The position numbers and the translations under genes are program-made. 64,000 nt of DNA from Candidatus Limnocylindrales bacterium. GTDB lineage: Bacteria > Desulfobacterota > Binatia > UBA1149 > CAITLU01. The stretch spans positions 62,001-126,000 of the forward strand of contig DATNBU010000027.1 in the NCBI GenBank assembly GCA_035571835.1, given 5' to 3'. Shown here piece after piece: positions 16,513-25,356 of this stretch. The notes beneath the pieces are model-generated. The model was given only the letters and a program-made list of their open reading frames with translations. It made no database searches and had not been told where the DNA came from. How positions within the stretch are numbered: position 1 is the stretch's first letter; each line of letters begins with the position of its first letter.

Positions 16513-17538
16513 ATGAGCACACGTTCTGTCTGGCGCCTCACGTGTTCGGCCGCGGTGATCGCTCTTGCCCTTTCGAGCCAGGCCCTGGCGGCCCCGTGCC
16601 ACCGCGAGTGCCGCCGTGACGCGAAGGCATGCACTGCCGCGATTCATCCGACCATGATGGACTGCAGGGACCAGTGCTGGTCGACCGCCATGCGCGCGGA
16701 TCTGGCCGCGTGCATCGGCGGCTGCAAAGAGGTGAAGACGACGTCGCGCAGCACGTGTCGCAGCGGCATCTCGAGCTGCGTCCTCAACTGCGAGCTCGGC
16801 ATTGCCGACCCGCCGCAGGAGCCGTCGGACGACTCGTCCGACAATCCGCCGGACGACCTGTCGAACCCGCCCGACGATCCGTCACAGGAGCCATCGGACG
16901 GCGACGATAGCGGCGACAACAATGCCGGGCAGGACAATTCCGCGAGCTGCTTCGGCCAGTGCGGGCAGCAGCTCGGCCAGTGCGCACACGACGTCGCGTC
17001 GGGCGGCAACGACTGCATCAAAGCGTGTGCGAAGGGCACCGATCGCCAGAGCTGCATCAGGAGCTGCACGTCGGGCGCACACGATACGGCTCAGACATGC
17101 AAGGACGAGGGTAGAAGCTGCCGCGAAGAGTGCGGCGGCGTCGAGGGCTCGACGACGACGATCCAGTCGCTCCCGACGACGACGCTGGGAAACAACACGA
17201 CGACGACGCTCGGCGAGGTCGCGACCACGACGCTCCCCGGTGCGACGACGACGCTGGCCGAGGTAACGACTACGACGCTTTCGCAGCCGACGACCACGCT
17301 TGCGGAACCGACGACTACGCTCGTCGAACCGACGACGACTCTCGGCCAGGCGACGACGACGCTCGCCGAACCGACGTCGACGACACTGTCCGAGCCGACG
17401 ACCACGCTATCCGAGCCGACGACGACCATGACGGAGCCGACCACGACGCTGACGGAGCCGACGACGACCACGACGATGCCGGCGACGTCAATGGCGTTGT
17501 CGCGCCATCATGGGTCACTGCTTCGCACTCGCCACTGA
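16513..17538 (+). CDS. Exported Cys-rich protein with Thr-rich repeat stalk
   Basis: Protein of 341 aa beginning with a clear signal peptide (MSTRSVWRLTCSAAVIALAL... cut near QALA). A Cys-rich region follows (CHRECRRDAKAC, CRDQCW, CIGGCKEV, CRSGISSCVLNC), then an acidic Asp/Pro/Ser linker and a second Cys-rich block (CFGQCGQQLGQC, CIKAC, CIRSC). About 110 residues of a Thr-rich stalk come next, mostly PTTTLxE units of about seven residues. The protein ends in a short basic tail without a membrane anchor. GAGGAG is eight bases before the ATG. It is presumably an extracellular or surface spacer; Thr-rich stalks are common in secreted proteins of deltaproteobacterial-type genomes. No enzymatic motif. 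Confidence 0.8.
   Translation: MSTRSVWRLTCSAAVIALALSSQALAAPCHRECRRDAKACTAAIHPTMMDCRDQCWSTAMRADLAACIGGCKEVKTTSRSTCRSGISSCVLNCELGIADPPQEPSDDSSDNPPDDLSNPPDDPSQEPSDGDDSGDNNAGQDNSASCFGQCGQQLGQCAHDVASGGNDCIKACAKGTDRQSCIRSCTSGAHDTAQTCKDEGRSCREECGGVEGSTTTIQSLPTTTLGNNTTTTLGEVATTTLPGATTTLAEVTTTTLSQPTTTLAEPTTTLVEPTTTLGQATTTLAEPTSTTLSEPTTTLSEPTTTMTEPTTTLTEPTTTTTMPATSMALSRHHGSLLRTRH
17149..17490 (+). repeat. ACG/CGA-rich coding minisatellite (Thr stalk)
   Basis: Within the Thr-stalk gene, about 340 bases consist of degenerate units near 21 bp encoding PTTTLxE or TTTTLxx, with Thr mainly ACG and ACC. Units differ enough that recent slippage is not obvious, but length variation between strains would be expected here. 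Confidence 0.8.
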
Positions 17539-17551
17539 CGCGACTTCGGAG

Positions 17552-18394
17552 TTACGTCGCCGCTCCCACCAGCATCGGCTTGGTCGTCGGCGCCGGCGAG
17601 CCTCCGGCCGGCTCCACTGTAACGGCGAACGCTTTGACACCGGTTCCCGCAGGTAGCGGCGGATTCATCACGACCGCATTGCCCTGGGCGTCCGGCGTGA
17701 ACACGCCGGCAGGAAGCGGCGCACCGTCCGGCGGAATGAGCCACAGCTCGTATGCACTGCCTGCCGCAAGCGGCGGCAGGTTGTTTGCGACGAACAGAAG
17801 ATTCGCGCGCTCGGCAACGTAGATCGCCTTGCCCTGCGGCTGCGGTTTCTCCTCGGTCGACACCAGCGTGACGTGCCTGGCTCCGGGTGCGGTGAACGCA
17901 GCGAGCATCTCGCGCGCTTTCGCAATCTCCGTGCGGCCTTCGACGTACTTCGTCTGAAGCTCCGCAAGCTGCTTTTCGAGGCTGATCCGCTGCTGCTCGA
18001 GTGCAGCATGCTGCTGCTCGAGAACGCTCTGACGCTGTTCGAGAACGTTGCTTCTCTCCCACGTCGCGGCAGCAACGAGCACGGCGGCTGCGGCCGCCAC
18101 CCAGCCGACCGGCCCCCACGCCGAACGGCGGGCGAGCGGCATGACCTTCGGCCCGAGCGTCGTTTTCGGCTCGTTCGCAATCGCCGTCAGAAGCCGTTCG
18201 CGCGCGCGCGCAGGCGCGCTTGCATCCGACTGCGACAGCGCCAGCCGTGCGACGTCGCTGCGAAGGCGCTCGAGCTCGGCGCGGCATTCCGCGCAGCTCG
18301 CGAGATGGCGCTCGAGCGCGATGCGTGCGGCGCCGTCGAGCACCCCGAGCGCGTAGAGGGTAAGGTCTTCGGTATACTGCTCGTGCGTCGTCAT
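17552..18394 (-). CDS. Anti-sigma factor with zinc-binding N-terminus and RskA-like C-terminus
   Basis: Membrane anti-sigma factor of 280 aa that should hold the neighbouring ECF sigma factor inactive. The N-terminal cytoplasmic domain has the ZAS motif H30-x3-C34-x2-C37 in ERHLASCAEC. A membrane helix lies near residues 95-111 (GPVGWVAAAAAVLVAAAT), followed by a coiled coil rich in LEQQ heptads (about 113-165). An extracytoplasmic domain with NLPPLAAGSAYELWLIPPDG and a TGVKAFAVTVEPAGGS-like end is typical of RskA/anti-sigma-K proteins. The start codon overlaps the sigma stop (ATGA, 18391-18394), so synthesis is coupled. The signal it senses is unknown. It ends 13 bases from the convergent Thr-stalk gene. 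Confidence 0.9.
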   Translation of the reverse strand: MTTHEQYTEDLTLYALGVLDGAARIALERHLASCAECRAELERLRSDVARLALSQSDASAPARARERLLTAIANEPKTTLGPKVMPLARRSAWGPVGWVAAAAAVLVAAATWERSNVLEQRQSVLEQQHAALEQQRISLEKQLAELQTKYVEGRTEIAKAREMLAAFTAPGARHVTLVSTEEKPQPQGKAIYVAERANLLFVANNLPPLAAGSAYELWLIPPDGAPLPAGVFTPDAQGNAVVMNPPLPAGTGVKAFAVTVEPAGGSPAPTTKPMLVGAAT

Positions 18395-18939
18395 ACGCTC
18401 AGAGCCTCCCGAAGATGAAGCACCGCCGACCGGATGCGCGTCTTGATCGTCCCGATCGGCTCGCCGGTCTTCTGTGCGATTTCGGTGTGAGTCAGCCCGT
18501 CGAAGAACGCCATCTCGAGCGCGCTGCGCTGCTGTGCAGGAATGTTCTCGAGCACGCCGCGGATCTTTCCGAGGAATCTTCCGTTGTCGGCCGATTCGGC
18601 GAAGTCGGTGACGAGGGGGACGTCGATGTCGTCGATGTCGACCTGCGGTCGGCGCTTGCGAAGGATGTCGACCGCGCGGTTGCGCGAGATCATCGCGAGC
18701 CAGCCGGCAAGACTGCCGCGCCCGGCTTCGAAAGACTCCGGGGTGCGCCAGAGTTGCAGAAACACCTCCTGCAGGACGTCTTCGGCGGCTTCGGCATTGC
18801 CGAGCACCCTCGAGGCCACGCCGTAAACGACCGGCGAATAACGGTCGTAGAGCTGCGCCATCGCCTTCTCGTCGCCGGAGCGGACGCGAGTGACGAGCAC
18901 GGAGTCGGCCACATCTTCCTTGAGGTCTGCTCTGGGCAA
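18391..18939 (-). CDS. ECF RNA polymerase sigma factor (SigK-like)
   Basis: Alternative sigma factor of about 182 aa. Region 2 covers residues 27-97, with AAEDVLQEVFLQLWRTPESF and WLAMISRNRAVDILRKRR. Region 4 covers about 124-176, with IPAQQRSALEMAFFDGLTHT and PIGTIKTRIRSAVLHLREAL, the helix-turn-helix that reads the -35 element. No ATG suits the N-terminus; I chose the TTG at 18939, preceded by AAGGAGG about ten bases upstream. A GTG at 18912 is an alternative. The very long open frame continuing upstream runs antisense to the metalloprotease and is not real. It forms an operon with the anti-sigma gene and is divergent from the metalloprotease, a possible target. Confidence 0.9.
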   Translation of the reverse strand: MPRADLKEDVADSVLVTRVRSGDEKAMAQLYDRYSPVVYGVASRVLGNAEAAEDVLQEVFLQLWRTPESFEAGRGSLAGWLAMISRNRAVDILRKRRPQVDIDDIDVPLVTDFAESADNGRFLGKIRGVLENIPAQQRSALEMAFFDGLTHTEIAQKTGEPIGTIKTRIRSAVLHLREALSV

Positions 18940-19197
18940 ACGCTGCTCTTCCTCCTTCCCGTACGGATCAGCCGGCCGGACGGATTGCAGGAAGCAGATA
19001 ATTTCCTCCGACACCAGTGGTCGTCGGGTAACTTTTGACGGGTTCAGTTTCGGGACGAAGCAACATCGTCGATTCGTCGCGAACGTCGTCGGCGCTTCAA
19101 AAATTGTTGCTGGCCACCCCCCGGCATGGCACGGTGTTGCTTCGGACGGGGGACGGCGTCTGCGAGGGCTGCGTCTGTCCGGCTCAGGGGGTTCCAG

Positions 19198-21399
19198 GTG
19201 ACAAATCTCAATGTTCGTTGCCGCGGATTGGCGGCCGCGTCTTTCGCATTTCTCGTGATCGCGGCACCGACGGCGGCGCGGGCCGCGGGCAAACTCGAAA
19301 TGAGGGCGGGCAATCGTGCGCTTGCCGCATCGGCCCGGGGTCTCGCCAAAGGCGGTCAACTCGTCGTCAAGGGAGTGATGCTCCAGGGCGAGGCGATCGC
19401 TTCCACGCTCGACCTGGAACGCTTCGACGTGTGGCGACCGGACGCAGTCATCGAGATCGACGGCCAGCGCGCAGCGGTGCCGACCACTGCGTACTTCCGC
19501 GGCAAGGTCAGCGGGGACGATTCCTCCATGGCCGTGATCTCGATTCGCGAGAGCGGCGAGATTCAGGGCACGGTGAACAAGGGCGGGCACACGTGGCTCG
19601 TCGGCAAGGGACGCAGCCAGCGAGGGCTTCACTCGCGAAGCGTGAAGATGGACGACGTCCCGGCGTTCGAGTGCGGGAACGACGACCGGTTCTCGCCGAG
19701 CGAACGGCTCGGCGTCGACGTCGATTCGGCTGCCTCGCTCACGAGCGGAACGGTCCTCGACCAGCCGCATGTCGCCAACATCGCGATCGAGACCGACTAC
19801 GAGTACTACGCAAAGTTCAACAACACGGCCAATGCGCTCGACTACATGGCCGACCTCGTCGGCTACGCCGACGTAACCTACTCGCGCGAAATCAACACCG
19901 ACATGCAGATCGGCTTCACGCGCCTGTTTACCGAGGACAACGATCCGTACTCGACGTCGCCCGCAAGCACGAGCGCGCTGCTGGACGAGCTCAGCAATTA
20001 CTGGAATGCGAACATGAAGAGCGTGGGTCGCACGCTCGTGCAGATGCTGTCGGGAAAGAATCTCGGCGGCGGCATCGCGTATATCGGCGTGCTCTGCGAC
20101 AATTACCTGAGCGGCGGCTCGGCCGACTACGGCCTTTCGTCGAGCCTCGGCATGAACTTCAACTGGGACGGCGACCAGAGCCACAATCCCGCGAGCGTGG
20201 TCTGGGATATCTACGTGATGCAGCACGAGATCGGCCACAACTTCAATTCCCCGCACGCCCACGACTACTGCAATATCGGCGGCAGTGCGCTGCCGATCGA
20301 CAACTGCTGGACCGGCTGCCAGGCGGGCGCGACCGTCGGCCTGCCGTCGTGCACGTCGCCGACACCGTTCTTCACGAGCGGCGGCGGCCAGGGAACCATC
20401 ATGAGCTACTGCCACCAGCAAGGTGGCTACGGCGCGATCGCGATGACGTTCGGCGAGGGCCATACATGCGGCACGCTTCCCGGCCGCGAGGCCAGCCGCA
20501 TGGCCGCGTTCGTCAATTCGCAGGCTGCGTCGTTCCCGACCTGCTTTGCCGCCCCGACGTGCGGCAACGGAAGGCTCGATGCGGGCGAGCAGTGCGACGG
20601 CGTCAATCTGGCCGGCGCGACGTGCGCGAGCCGCGGTTTCGTCAGCGGATCACTCTCGTGCTCGGCCACGTGCACCTTCAATACGTCCCAGTGCAGCAAC
20701 TGTGGAAACAACGTCATCAACGCGGGTGAATTCTGCGACGGTACCGCTCTCGGCGGCGGCACGTGCACGCAGCAAGGCTGCTCCGGCGGCGGAACGCTCG
20801 CGTGCAACTCGACGTGCACCGCGTACGACAAGACCGGCTGCCTCAGCTGCCCGCCATGCAACGGCAACCACATCTGCGATGCCGGAGAGGACTGCACGGG
20901 ATGTCCTTCCGACTGCATCGGCGGCTCGACTACCGGTGCCGTCTGCGGCAACGGGAAGTGCGAAGCCGGCAACGGCGAGGATTGCGTGTCGTGTCCGTCC
21001 GACTGCAACGGCACGCAGGGCGGGAAGCCGCAGAACCGTTACTGCTGCGGCGACGGCTCGGGCTCGGGTCCGATCCCGTGCAGCGACAGCCGCTGCACTG
21101 CGAGCGGGCGCACCTGCACGACCGTGCCGTCGGTGCCGACGAGCTACTGCTGCGGCAACGACATCTGCCAAGCGTCGGAAAACTGTTCCAATTGTGCGAC
21201 CGATTGCGCGGCCGCCAGCGAAACCTGCGGCAACGGCCTCGACGACAACTGCAACGGCAAGATCGATTGTCTCGACGCCGCCTGCAGCACGCTGCCGGCG
21301 TGCGTGTGCAAGTCGACAGGAGTCAGCTGCACGGCGGGCAGCCAGTGCTGCTCGGGATCGTGCCGCACCAAGGGCAAGAACGCGGGCACCTGCAACTGA
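19198..21399 (+). CDS. Secreted M12-type zinc metalloprotease with Cys-rich C-terminus
   Basis: Exported protease of about 733 aa. A GTG start at 19198, preceded by AGGGGG, opens a signal peptide (VTNLNVRCRGLAAASFAFLV... cut near ARA). A propeptide-like region of about 180 residues follows. The catalytic domain has HEIGHNFNSPH (His343, Glu344, His347, His353), the extended HExxHxxGxxH-type zinc site of reprolysin/adamalysin metalloproteases. The usual Gly is replaced by Asn/Ser, and GTIMSYC fits as the Met-turn. The C-terminal 280 residues are Cys-rich, with DAGEQCDG and NAGEFCDG units like those of Myxococcus secreted proteins. It is divergent from the ECF sigma gene. It presumably digests extracellular protein. 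Confidence 0.9.
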   Translation: MTNLNVRCRGLAAASFAFLVIAAPTAARAAGKLEMRAGNRALAASARGLAKGGQLVVKGVMLQGEAIASTLDLERFDVWRPDAVIEIDGQRAAVPTTAYFRGKVSGDDSSMAVISIRESGEIQGTVNKGGHTWLVGKGRSQRGLHSRSVKMDDVPAFECGNDDRFSPSERLGVDVDSAASLTSGTVLDQPHVANIAIETDYEYYAKFNNTANALDYMADLVGYADVTYSREINTDMQIGFTRLFTEDNDPYSTSPASTSALLDELSNYWNANMKSVGRTLVQMLSGKNLGGGIAYIGVLCDNYLSGGSADYGLSSSLGMNFNWDGDQSHNPASVVWDIYVMQHEIGHNFNSPHAHDYCNIGGSALPIDNCWTGCQAGATVGLPSCTSPTPFFTSGGGQGTIMSYCHQQGGYGAIAMTFGEGHTCGTLPGREASRMAAFVNSQAASFPTCFAAPTCGNGRLDAGEQCDGVNLAGATCASRGFVSGSLSCSATCTFNTSQCSNCGNNVINAGEFCDGTALGGGTCTQQGCSGGGTLACNSTCTAYDKTGCLSCPPCNGNHICDAGEDCTGCPSDCIGGSTTGAVCGNGKCEAGNGEDCVSCPSDCNGTQGGKPQNRYCCGDGSGSGPIPCSDSRCTASGRTCTTVPSVPTSYCCGNDICQASENCSNCATDCAAASETCGNGLDDNCNGKIDCLDAACSTLPACVCKSTGVSCTAGSQCCSGSCRTKGKNAGTCN

Positions 21400-21520
21400 G
21401 CAGATCGAAGCGCGCGGAGTGAGAATGGCTCTTCGCAGGTTTGTGTGGGTGCTTCGGGTTCCCGAGCCGAGCGAGCGGCCGCCATCGCCCGACATTCCGC
21501 GGGGAATGTTCGCCGGCGGC

Positions 21521-23110
21521 TCAGTTCGGTCCAGGCTGCGACGTCGTTCCTAGCCCGTTGAACAGGCTCGACGAGTAGACGGTGCCGACGACGTTGCTGA
21601 ACCCGGGGCTAGCGGCCGTAAGGTATTCCCACGAGAAGCCCGGCACCTGCTTCCGCAGGCGCTCGAAGTAGAATTTGCGCGGCAGGCCGGTGCCGTGCGA
21701 GCTGGCTGCGATTCCCTGGTACTTCAGCTGCGTCGCAAACGTCTTCGCCGAGCCGATCAGATACCAGTTCAGATTGTTCGGCGAGACGTAGCCTTCGCAT
21801 GTCGTATTGGTCGTTGCCGTCGACTTGCAGCGCAGCCGGAAGAACGTCATGCCTTCGGAGTTCACGCCGAGCTGCTCGGTCGAGTATGACGTGGTTCCCC
21901 AGCCGGTTCCGGTTCCGGTGCGCCACTGGATGCGCGGCTGATTGTCGTCGCCGGTCGTGCACACGGCAAAGTACGGCGTCGTCGTGCTGGTGCGGCCGGC
22001 GCGCGCCATCAGGCAGCCTTTGGTCATCTGGGCGCCGACGTGCGACTCGGACTGCGAGATATTGGCTTCCCAGTACGACCAGTTGCCGCTGACGTCGATG
22101 TTGCCGGTGGACGGGCCGATCTCGCGGAAGAAGAATCCGGAGTCGGCGTTGTTGTCGATGTCTTCGGTATTGACGAGCAGCGAGATGCCGTTGGCCGCAG
22201 TTTCGGCTGCGGTCGGGCACGTGCCGGTGATGCATTCGAACGGCCACAGGTTGGAGTTGTGCGTCTCTGCCCACGTGTCCTGGTGGTAGTTGACCTTGTC
22301 GGTCGCGAGAAAATGGACGGCGTTGGCCTTGGCGGCCGCGAAGCTCGCGCTGTCGTTGAGGTTGTAGCAGCGGCCGACGAAGCCCGCGCTGTTGATGGCC
22401 AGGCTTTCGGCCGCATTGACGCCGTCGTGGTTGAAGAAGATACGGAAGCTCTGCGTGCTCTGGGTTGCCCAGTTGCCGGCGACGAACGCCATGCGGGCCG
22501 GATCGATCGCGGCGCCGGCGGTGCTCGCATACTGGTCGATGTTGCCGGTGAGCACGACGAAGTAGCGGCCCGTCATCTCGGTCAGGCTCGGCCAGCGGCA
22601 CGTTCCCTTGACCGATTGCTGGAGCGTCGTTGCCGCCGGACACTCTGCCATGAGGTCTGCCGGCTTCTTCGCGAGCGAGCCGAGCCAGGCCGCGAGCACG
22701 GCATCGAGCGTCGCGCGGTCGTGACCGGCCGTGAACGCTTCCTTCAGGTCGATGAAGATCGTGATGACCTCGTGGTTCGGGTTGACGTCGTGCTCGGCCG
22801 TGATGTTGCGAAGGCATCCGCTGAGCGTCCGGCAGCGGTTGTTGGTGCTGTCGGAGTCGTGGAAGACCTGGAAGTCGCCGGCGGTGCCGGTCATGTGAAT
22901 GTCGAGCTCGAGCGAATGCACGCGATGGTAGACGAGCTGGTCGCCGATGCTTTCGATCCTCTGGTACGAGTTGTGCGACGACTTGGCGCGGACCTGGTTG
23001 TAGAGCGGTCCCGTGTACGGGCCGGTGGCTGCGGCAGAAAGCGTCGCGCTCCCCGCGATCGAGCAGGAAATCAGGTACACGGCTGCGGCGCGTCGGCTGG
23101 AACGGAACAT
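21521..23110 (-). CDS. Secreted Ca2+-dependent PI-PLC-like phosphodiesterase
   Basis: Exported protein of 529 aa after a signal peptide (MFRSSRRAAAVYLISCSIAG). The first 300 residues look like a bacterial calcium-dependent phosphoinositide phospholipase C: NQVRAKSSHNSYQ (His46), SLELDIHMTG, FQVFHDSDSTNNRC (His84) and EVITIFIDLKEAF. The two His are the expected acid/base pair and the acidic residues the metal ligands. A further C-terminal domain of about 200 residues, rich in Thr, Gly and aromatic residues, resembles a beta-sandwich binding module (IQWRTGTGTGWGTTSY; FYFERLRKQVPGF). I chose the ATG at 23110 because it begins the signal peptide; GTG codons just upstream are alternatives. The true substrate could be another glycerophosphodiester. 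Confidence 0.78.
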   Translation of the reverse strand: MFRSSRRAAAVYLISCSIAGSATLSAAATGPYTGPLYNQVRAKSSHNSYQRIESIGDQLVYHRVHSLELDIHMTGTAGDFQVFHDSDSTNNRCRTLSGCLRNITAEHDVNPNHEVITIFIDLKEAFTAGHDRATLDAVLAAWLGSLAKKPADLMAECPAATTLQQSVKGTCRWPSLTEMTGRYFVVLTGNIDQYASTAGAAIDPARMAFVAGNWATQSTQSFRIFFNHDGVNAAESLAINSAGFVGRCYNLNDSASFAAAKANAVHFLATDKVNYHQDTWAETHNSNLWPFECITGTCPTAAETAANGISLLVNTEDIDNNADSGFFFREIGPSTGNIDVSGNWSYWEANISQSESHVGAQMTKGCLMARAGRTSTTTPYFAVCTTGDDNQPRIQWRTGTGTGWGTTSYSTEQLGVNSEGMTFFRLRCKSTATTNTTCEGYVSPNNLNWYLIGSAKTFATQLKYQGIAASSHGTGLPRKFYFERLRKQVPGFSWEYLTAASPGFSNVVGTVYSSSLFNGLGTTSQPGPN

Positions 23111-23147
23111 CACTGTGCGGGTCACCCCTTTCGATCGAGAGAAATCC

Positions 23148-23185
23148 GGGACAGACACCGATTTTCAGAAATCGGTGTCTGTCCC
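23148..23185. repeat. 17-bp perfect hairpin with GGTGTCTGTCCC arm
   Basis: Left arm GGGACAGACACCGATTT (23148-23164), TCAG loop (23165-23168), right arm 23169-23185 exactly complementary. It lies between the monooxygenase stop and the PLC-like gene start, both on the minus strand. No T-run follows on either side. Palindromes carrying GGGACAGACACC are dispersed repeats in many bacteria and are, as I recall, associated with REP-type transposases. It may alternatively act as an RNA-end stabiliser. Confidence 0.85.
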
Positions 23186-23353
23186 CGATTTCCGTCGGCA
23201 GCCGCCGGTGCGATCTGGCGAGCGAAGCCGTCTGGACGAACGAATCGCAGCGGATATCAAGCCGGCGGGCAATGCGTCAAGGCGCAGTGCGCAAGCGGAG
23301 TTTCGTAAGAAGTCCGAATCCGGCGCGCACCGCGCCGCGGCGCGCGGTATTGG

Positions 23354-25195
23354 CTATGCTGCTTTGGTCACCGCGAGGCCGGCCATCTTTCCATCGGCGC
23401 GCCACGCTTCGAGGATGCCGATGAACTCCGGCGATCCGGTGCCGCCGCCGTAGAACCCGTTCTGGACGCTGCGCTCGGACAGCTTGCCCTCGTTGTTGTA
23501 GTAGCCGGGCGTGCAGTTCTCGAGGAACTCCATCCCCGCGCCGGCCTTCTCGATGCAGCGATCGATCCACTGCCGCACCGCTTCCTCGCTGGCTTCGACG
23601 ACGTCCGAGCCGCCCTCGACGGCACGCCGGATGATGTACGTCAGGTGCTTGGCCTGTTCGTTGAGCATGTGCGGAAAGCTCGCGGTGAAGCCGGCCTGCG
23701 AGTTGCTGAGCAGGAAGCAGTTCGGAAAGCCGTGCACGTGCATGCCGTGCAGCGTCCGGACGCCTTCGGACCACCACTCGCTCAGGCTCATGCCGCTGCG
23801 TCCGAAGATCTGCATGCCGGCGCGCCGGCAGTAATCGGTGCCGACCTCGAAACCGGTAGCGAAGATCAGGCAGTCGAGCTCGTACTCGCGGCCGCCCGCG
23901 ACGACTCCGTTCGCCGTGATGCGGTCTGCGCCGCGGCCGTCGGTATCGACCAGCGTCACGTTCGGGCGGTTGAACGTCTCCAGGTACTCGTTGTGGAAGC
24001 ACGGCCGCTTGCAGAACTGCCGGTACCACGGCTTGAGCGCTGCGGCCGTCGCGGGGTCCTTGACGGTCGCGTCGATGCGCGCGCGAATCGCTTCCATCTT
24101 CTCGAAGTCGGCAAGCTCGACGGCGCGCTGAATGCCCTGCTCCGAAAAGTCGGTCATCTCTCCCTTCGAAATGCCCAGCAGGAGATTCGTGATGATGTCG
24201 GTCCAGCCGTCGCTGACGAGGTCTTCGGGCTGCGGGATGCCGGAGACGAGGTTGTTGAAATTGTCCATGCGATGCTGGTGCCAGCCCGCCGGAAGCGACG
24301 ACGCCCACGCCGGATCCGTCGCCGGATTGATCTTCACGTCGACCGACGACGGCGTACGCTGGAATACGTAAAGGTGTCCGGCCCACTCGCCGAGGTGCGG
24401 AACGATCTGCACGGCCGTCGCACCGGTGCCGATCACGCCGACACGTTTGCCGGCAAGTCCGGTCAGGTTGCCCTCGGAGTCGCCGCCCGTGTACGCGTAA
24501 TCCCAGCGGCTCGCGTGGAACGAGTGACCGCGGAAGTCCTCGATGCCGCGGATGCCGGGAAGCTTGGGGCGGTTGAGCGGCCCGGTCGCAAGGCACACGA
24601 AACGTGCGCGCATGCGGTCGCCGTGATTGGTCGAGATGATCCAGCGTGACGCGGCCTCGTCCCAGCGAAGCTCCTCGACGCGGGTCTGCAGGCATGCGTC
24701 GCGATAGAGGTCGAACTTGCGCGCGATCGCCTGCGAATGCTCGAGGATTTCCTTTCCGTGGGAGTACTTCTCTTTCGGCACGTAGCCGACTTCCTCGAGC
24801 AGCGGAAGGTACGTGTACGACTCGATGTCGCACGCGATGCCGGGATACCGGTTCCAGTACCAGGTGCCGCCGAAGTCGCCGGCGGGATCGATCATGCGAA
24901 TGCTCTGGACGCCGGCCTGACGCAGCCTTGCTCCGGCGAGAAGGCCGCCGAACCCGCCTCCGATGACGGCGACTTCGACTTCATCGGTGAGCGCCGCGCG
25001 CGTGAAGCCGGGCTCGACGTACGGGTCGTCGAGGTAATGTTCGAAGCTGCCCGTGACTTCGACGTACTGCTCGTTGCCGTCGCTGCGAAGACGCTTGTCG
25101 CGCTCGGCGCGGTAACGGTCGCGCAGCGCGTCCGGGTCGAAAGGCACGGCGTGTCCGGCAGTCGGTTCGGAGTCAGTCGGCGCGTTGGTCGTCAT
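23354..25195 (-). CDS. Baeyer-Villiger flavin monooxygenase
   Basis: FAD/NADPH-dependent monooxygenase of 613 aa, expected to insert oxygen next to a ketone to give an ester or lactone. The first Rossmann motif is GGGFGGLLAGARL (79-91), followed by FGGTWYWNRYPGIACD (108-123). The Baeyer-Villiger fingerprint F-x-G-x3-H-x3-W-D appears as FRGHSFHASRWD (221-232), and the second Rossmann motif is GVIGTGATAVQIV (253-265). The length and the N-terminal extension match the longer type of these enzymes, such as cyclopentadecanone monooxygenase. The ATG has GAGGAGG eight bases upstream. It is divergent from the amidohydrolase gene across about 160 bases. The natural ketone substrate is unknown. Confidence 0.92.
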   Translation of the reverse strand: MTTNAPTDSEPTAGHAVPFDPDALRDRYRAERDKRLRSDGNEQYVEVTGSFEHYLDDPYVEPGFTRAALTDEVEVAVIGGGFGGLLAGARLRQAGVQSIRMIDPAGDFGGTWYWNRYPGIACDIESYTYLPLLEEVGYVPKEKYSHGKEILEHSQAIARKFDLYRDACLQTRVEELRWDEAASRWIISTNHGDRMRARFVCLATGPLNRPKLPGIRGIEDFRGHSFHASRWDYAYTGGDSEGNLTGLAGKRVGVIGTGATAVQIVPHLGEWAGHLYVFQRTPSSVDVKINPATDPAWASSLPAGWHQHRMDNFNNLVSGIPQPEDLVSDGWTDIITNLLLGISKGEMTDFSEQGIQRAVELADFEKMEAIRARIDATVKDPATAAALKPWYRQFCKRPCFHNEYLETFNRPNVTLVDTDGRGADRITANGVVAGGREYELDCLIFATGFEVGTDYCRRAGMQIFGRSGMSLSEWWSEGVRTLHGMHVHGFPNCFLLSNSQAGFTASFPHMLNEQAKHLTYIIRRAVEGGSDVVEASEEAVRQWIDRCIEKAGAGMEFLENCTPGYYNNEGKLSERSVQNGFYGGGTGSPEFIGILEAWRADGKMAGLAVTKAA

Positions 25196-25356
25196 GTCGT
25201 CGGCCTCCTCGGGTCCGGCGGAAGATTTCCCCGTGCATGGGGCTGTGTCCAGCGAGGCGACGGCGCGTTGTTTCATCGTGCCGGCCGTCGTCCTGCAGCG
25301 TTGCCGGAGCATAGGGGGAATTGATCCGATCACTCGACGCGGGGTAAAAGCGTGCC

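Noticed and set aside
17149-17490. Possible non-coding satellite
   Set aside because: The reading frame stays open through it, starts with a signal peptide and good ribosome site, and encodes a typical Thr-rich stalk.
18940-20463. Extension of the sigma factor frame far upstream
   Set aside because: This part is antisense to the metalloprotease and unlike any sigma factor; regions 2 and 4 fit within the last 182 residues.
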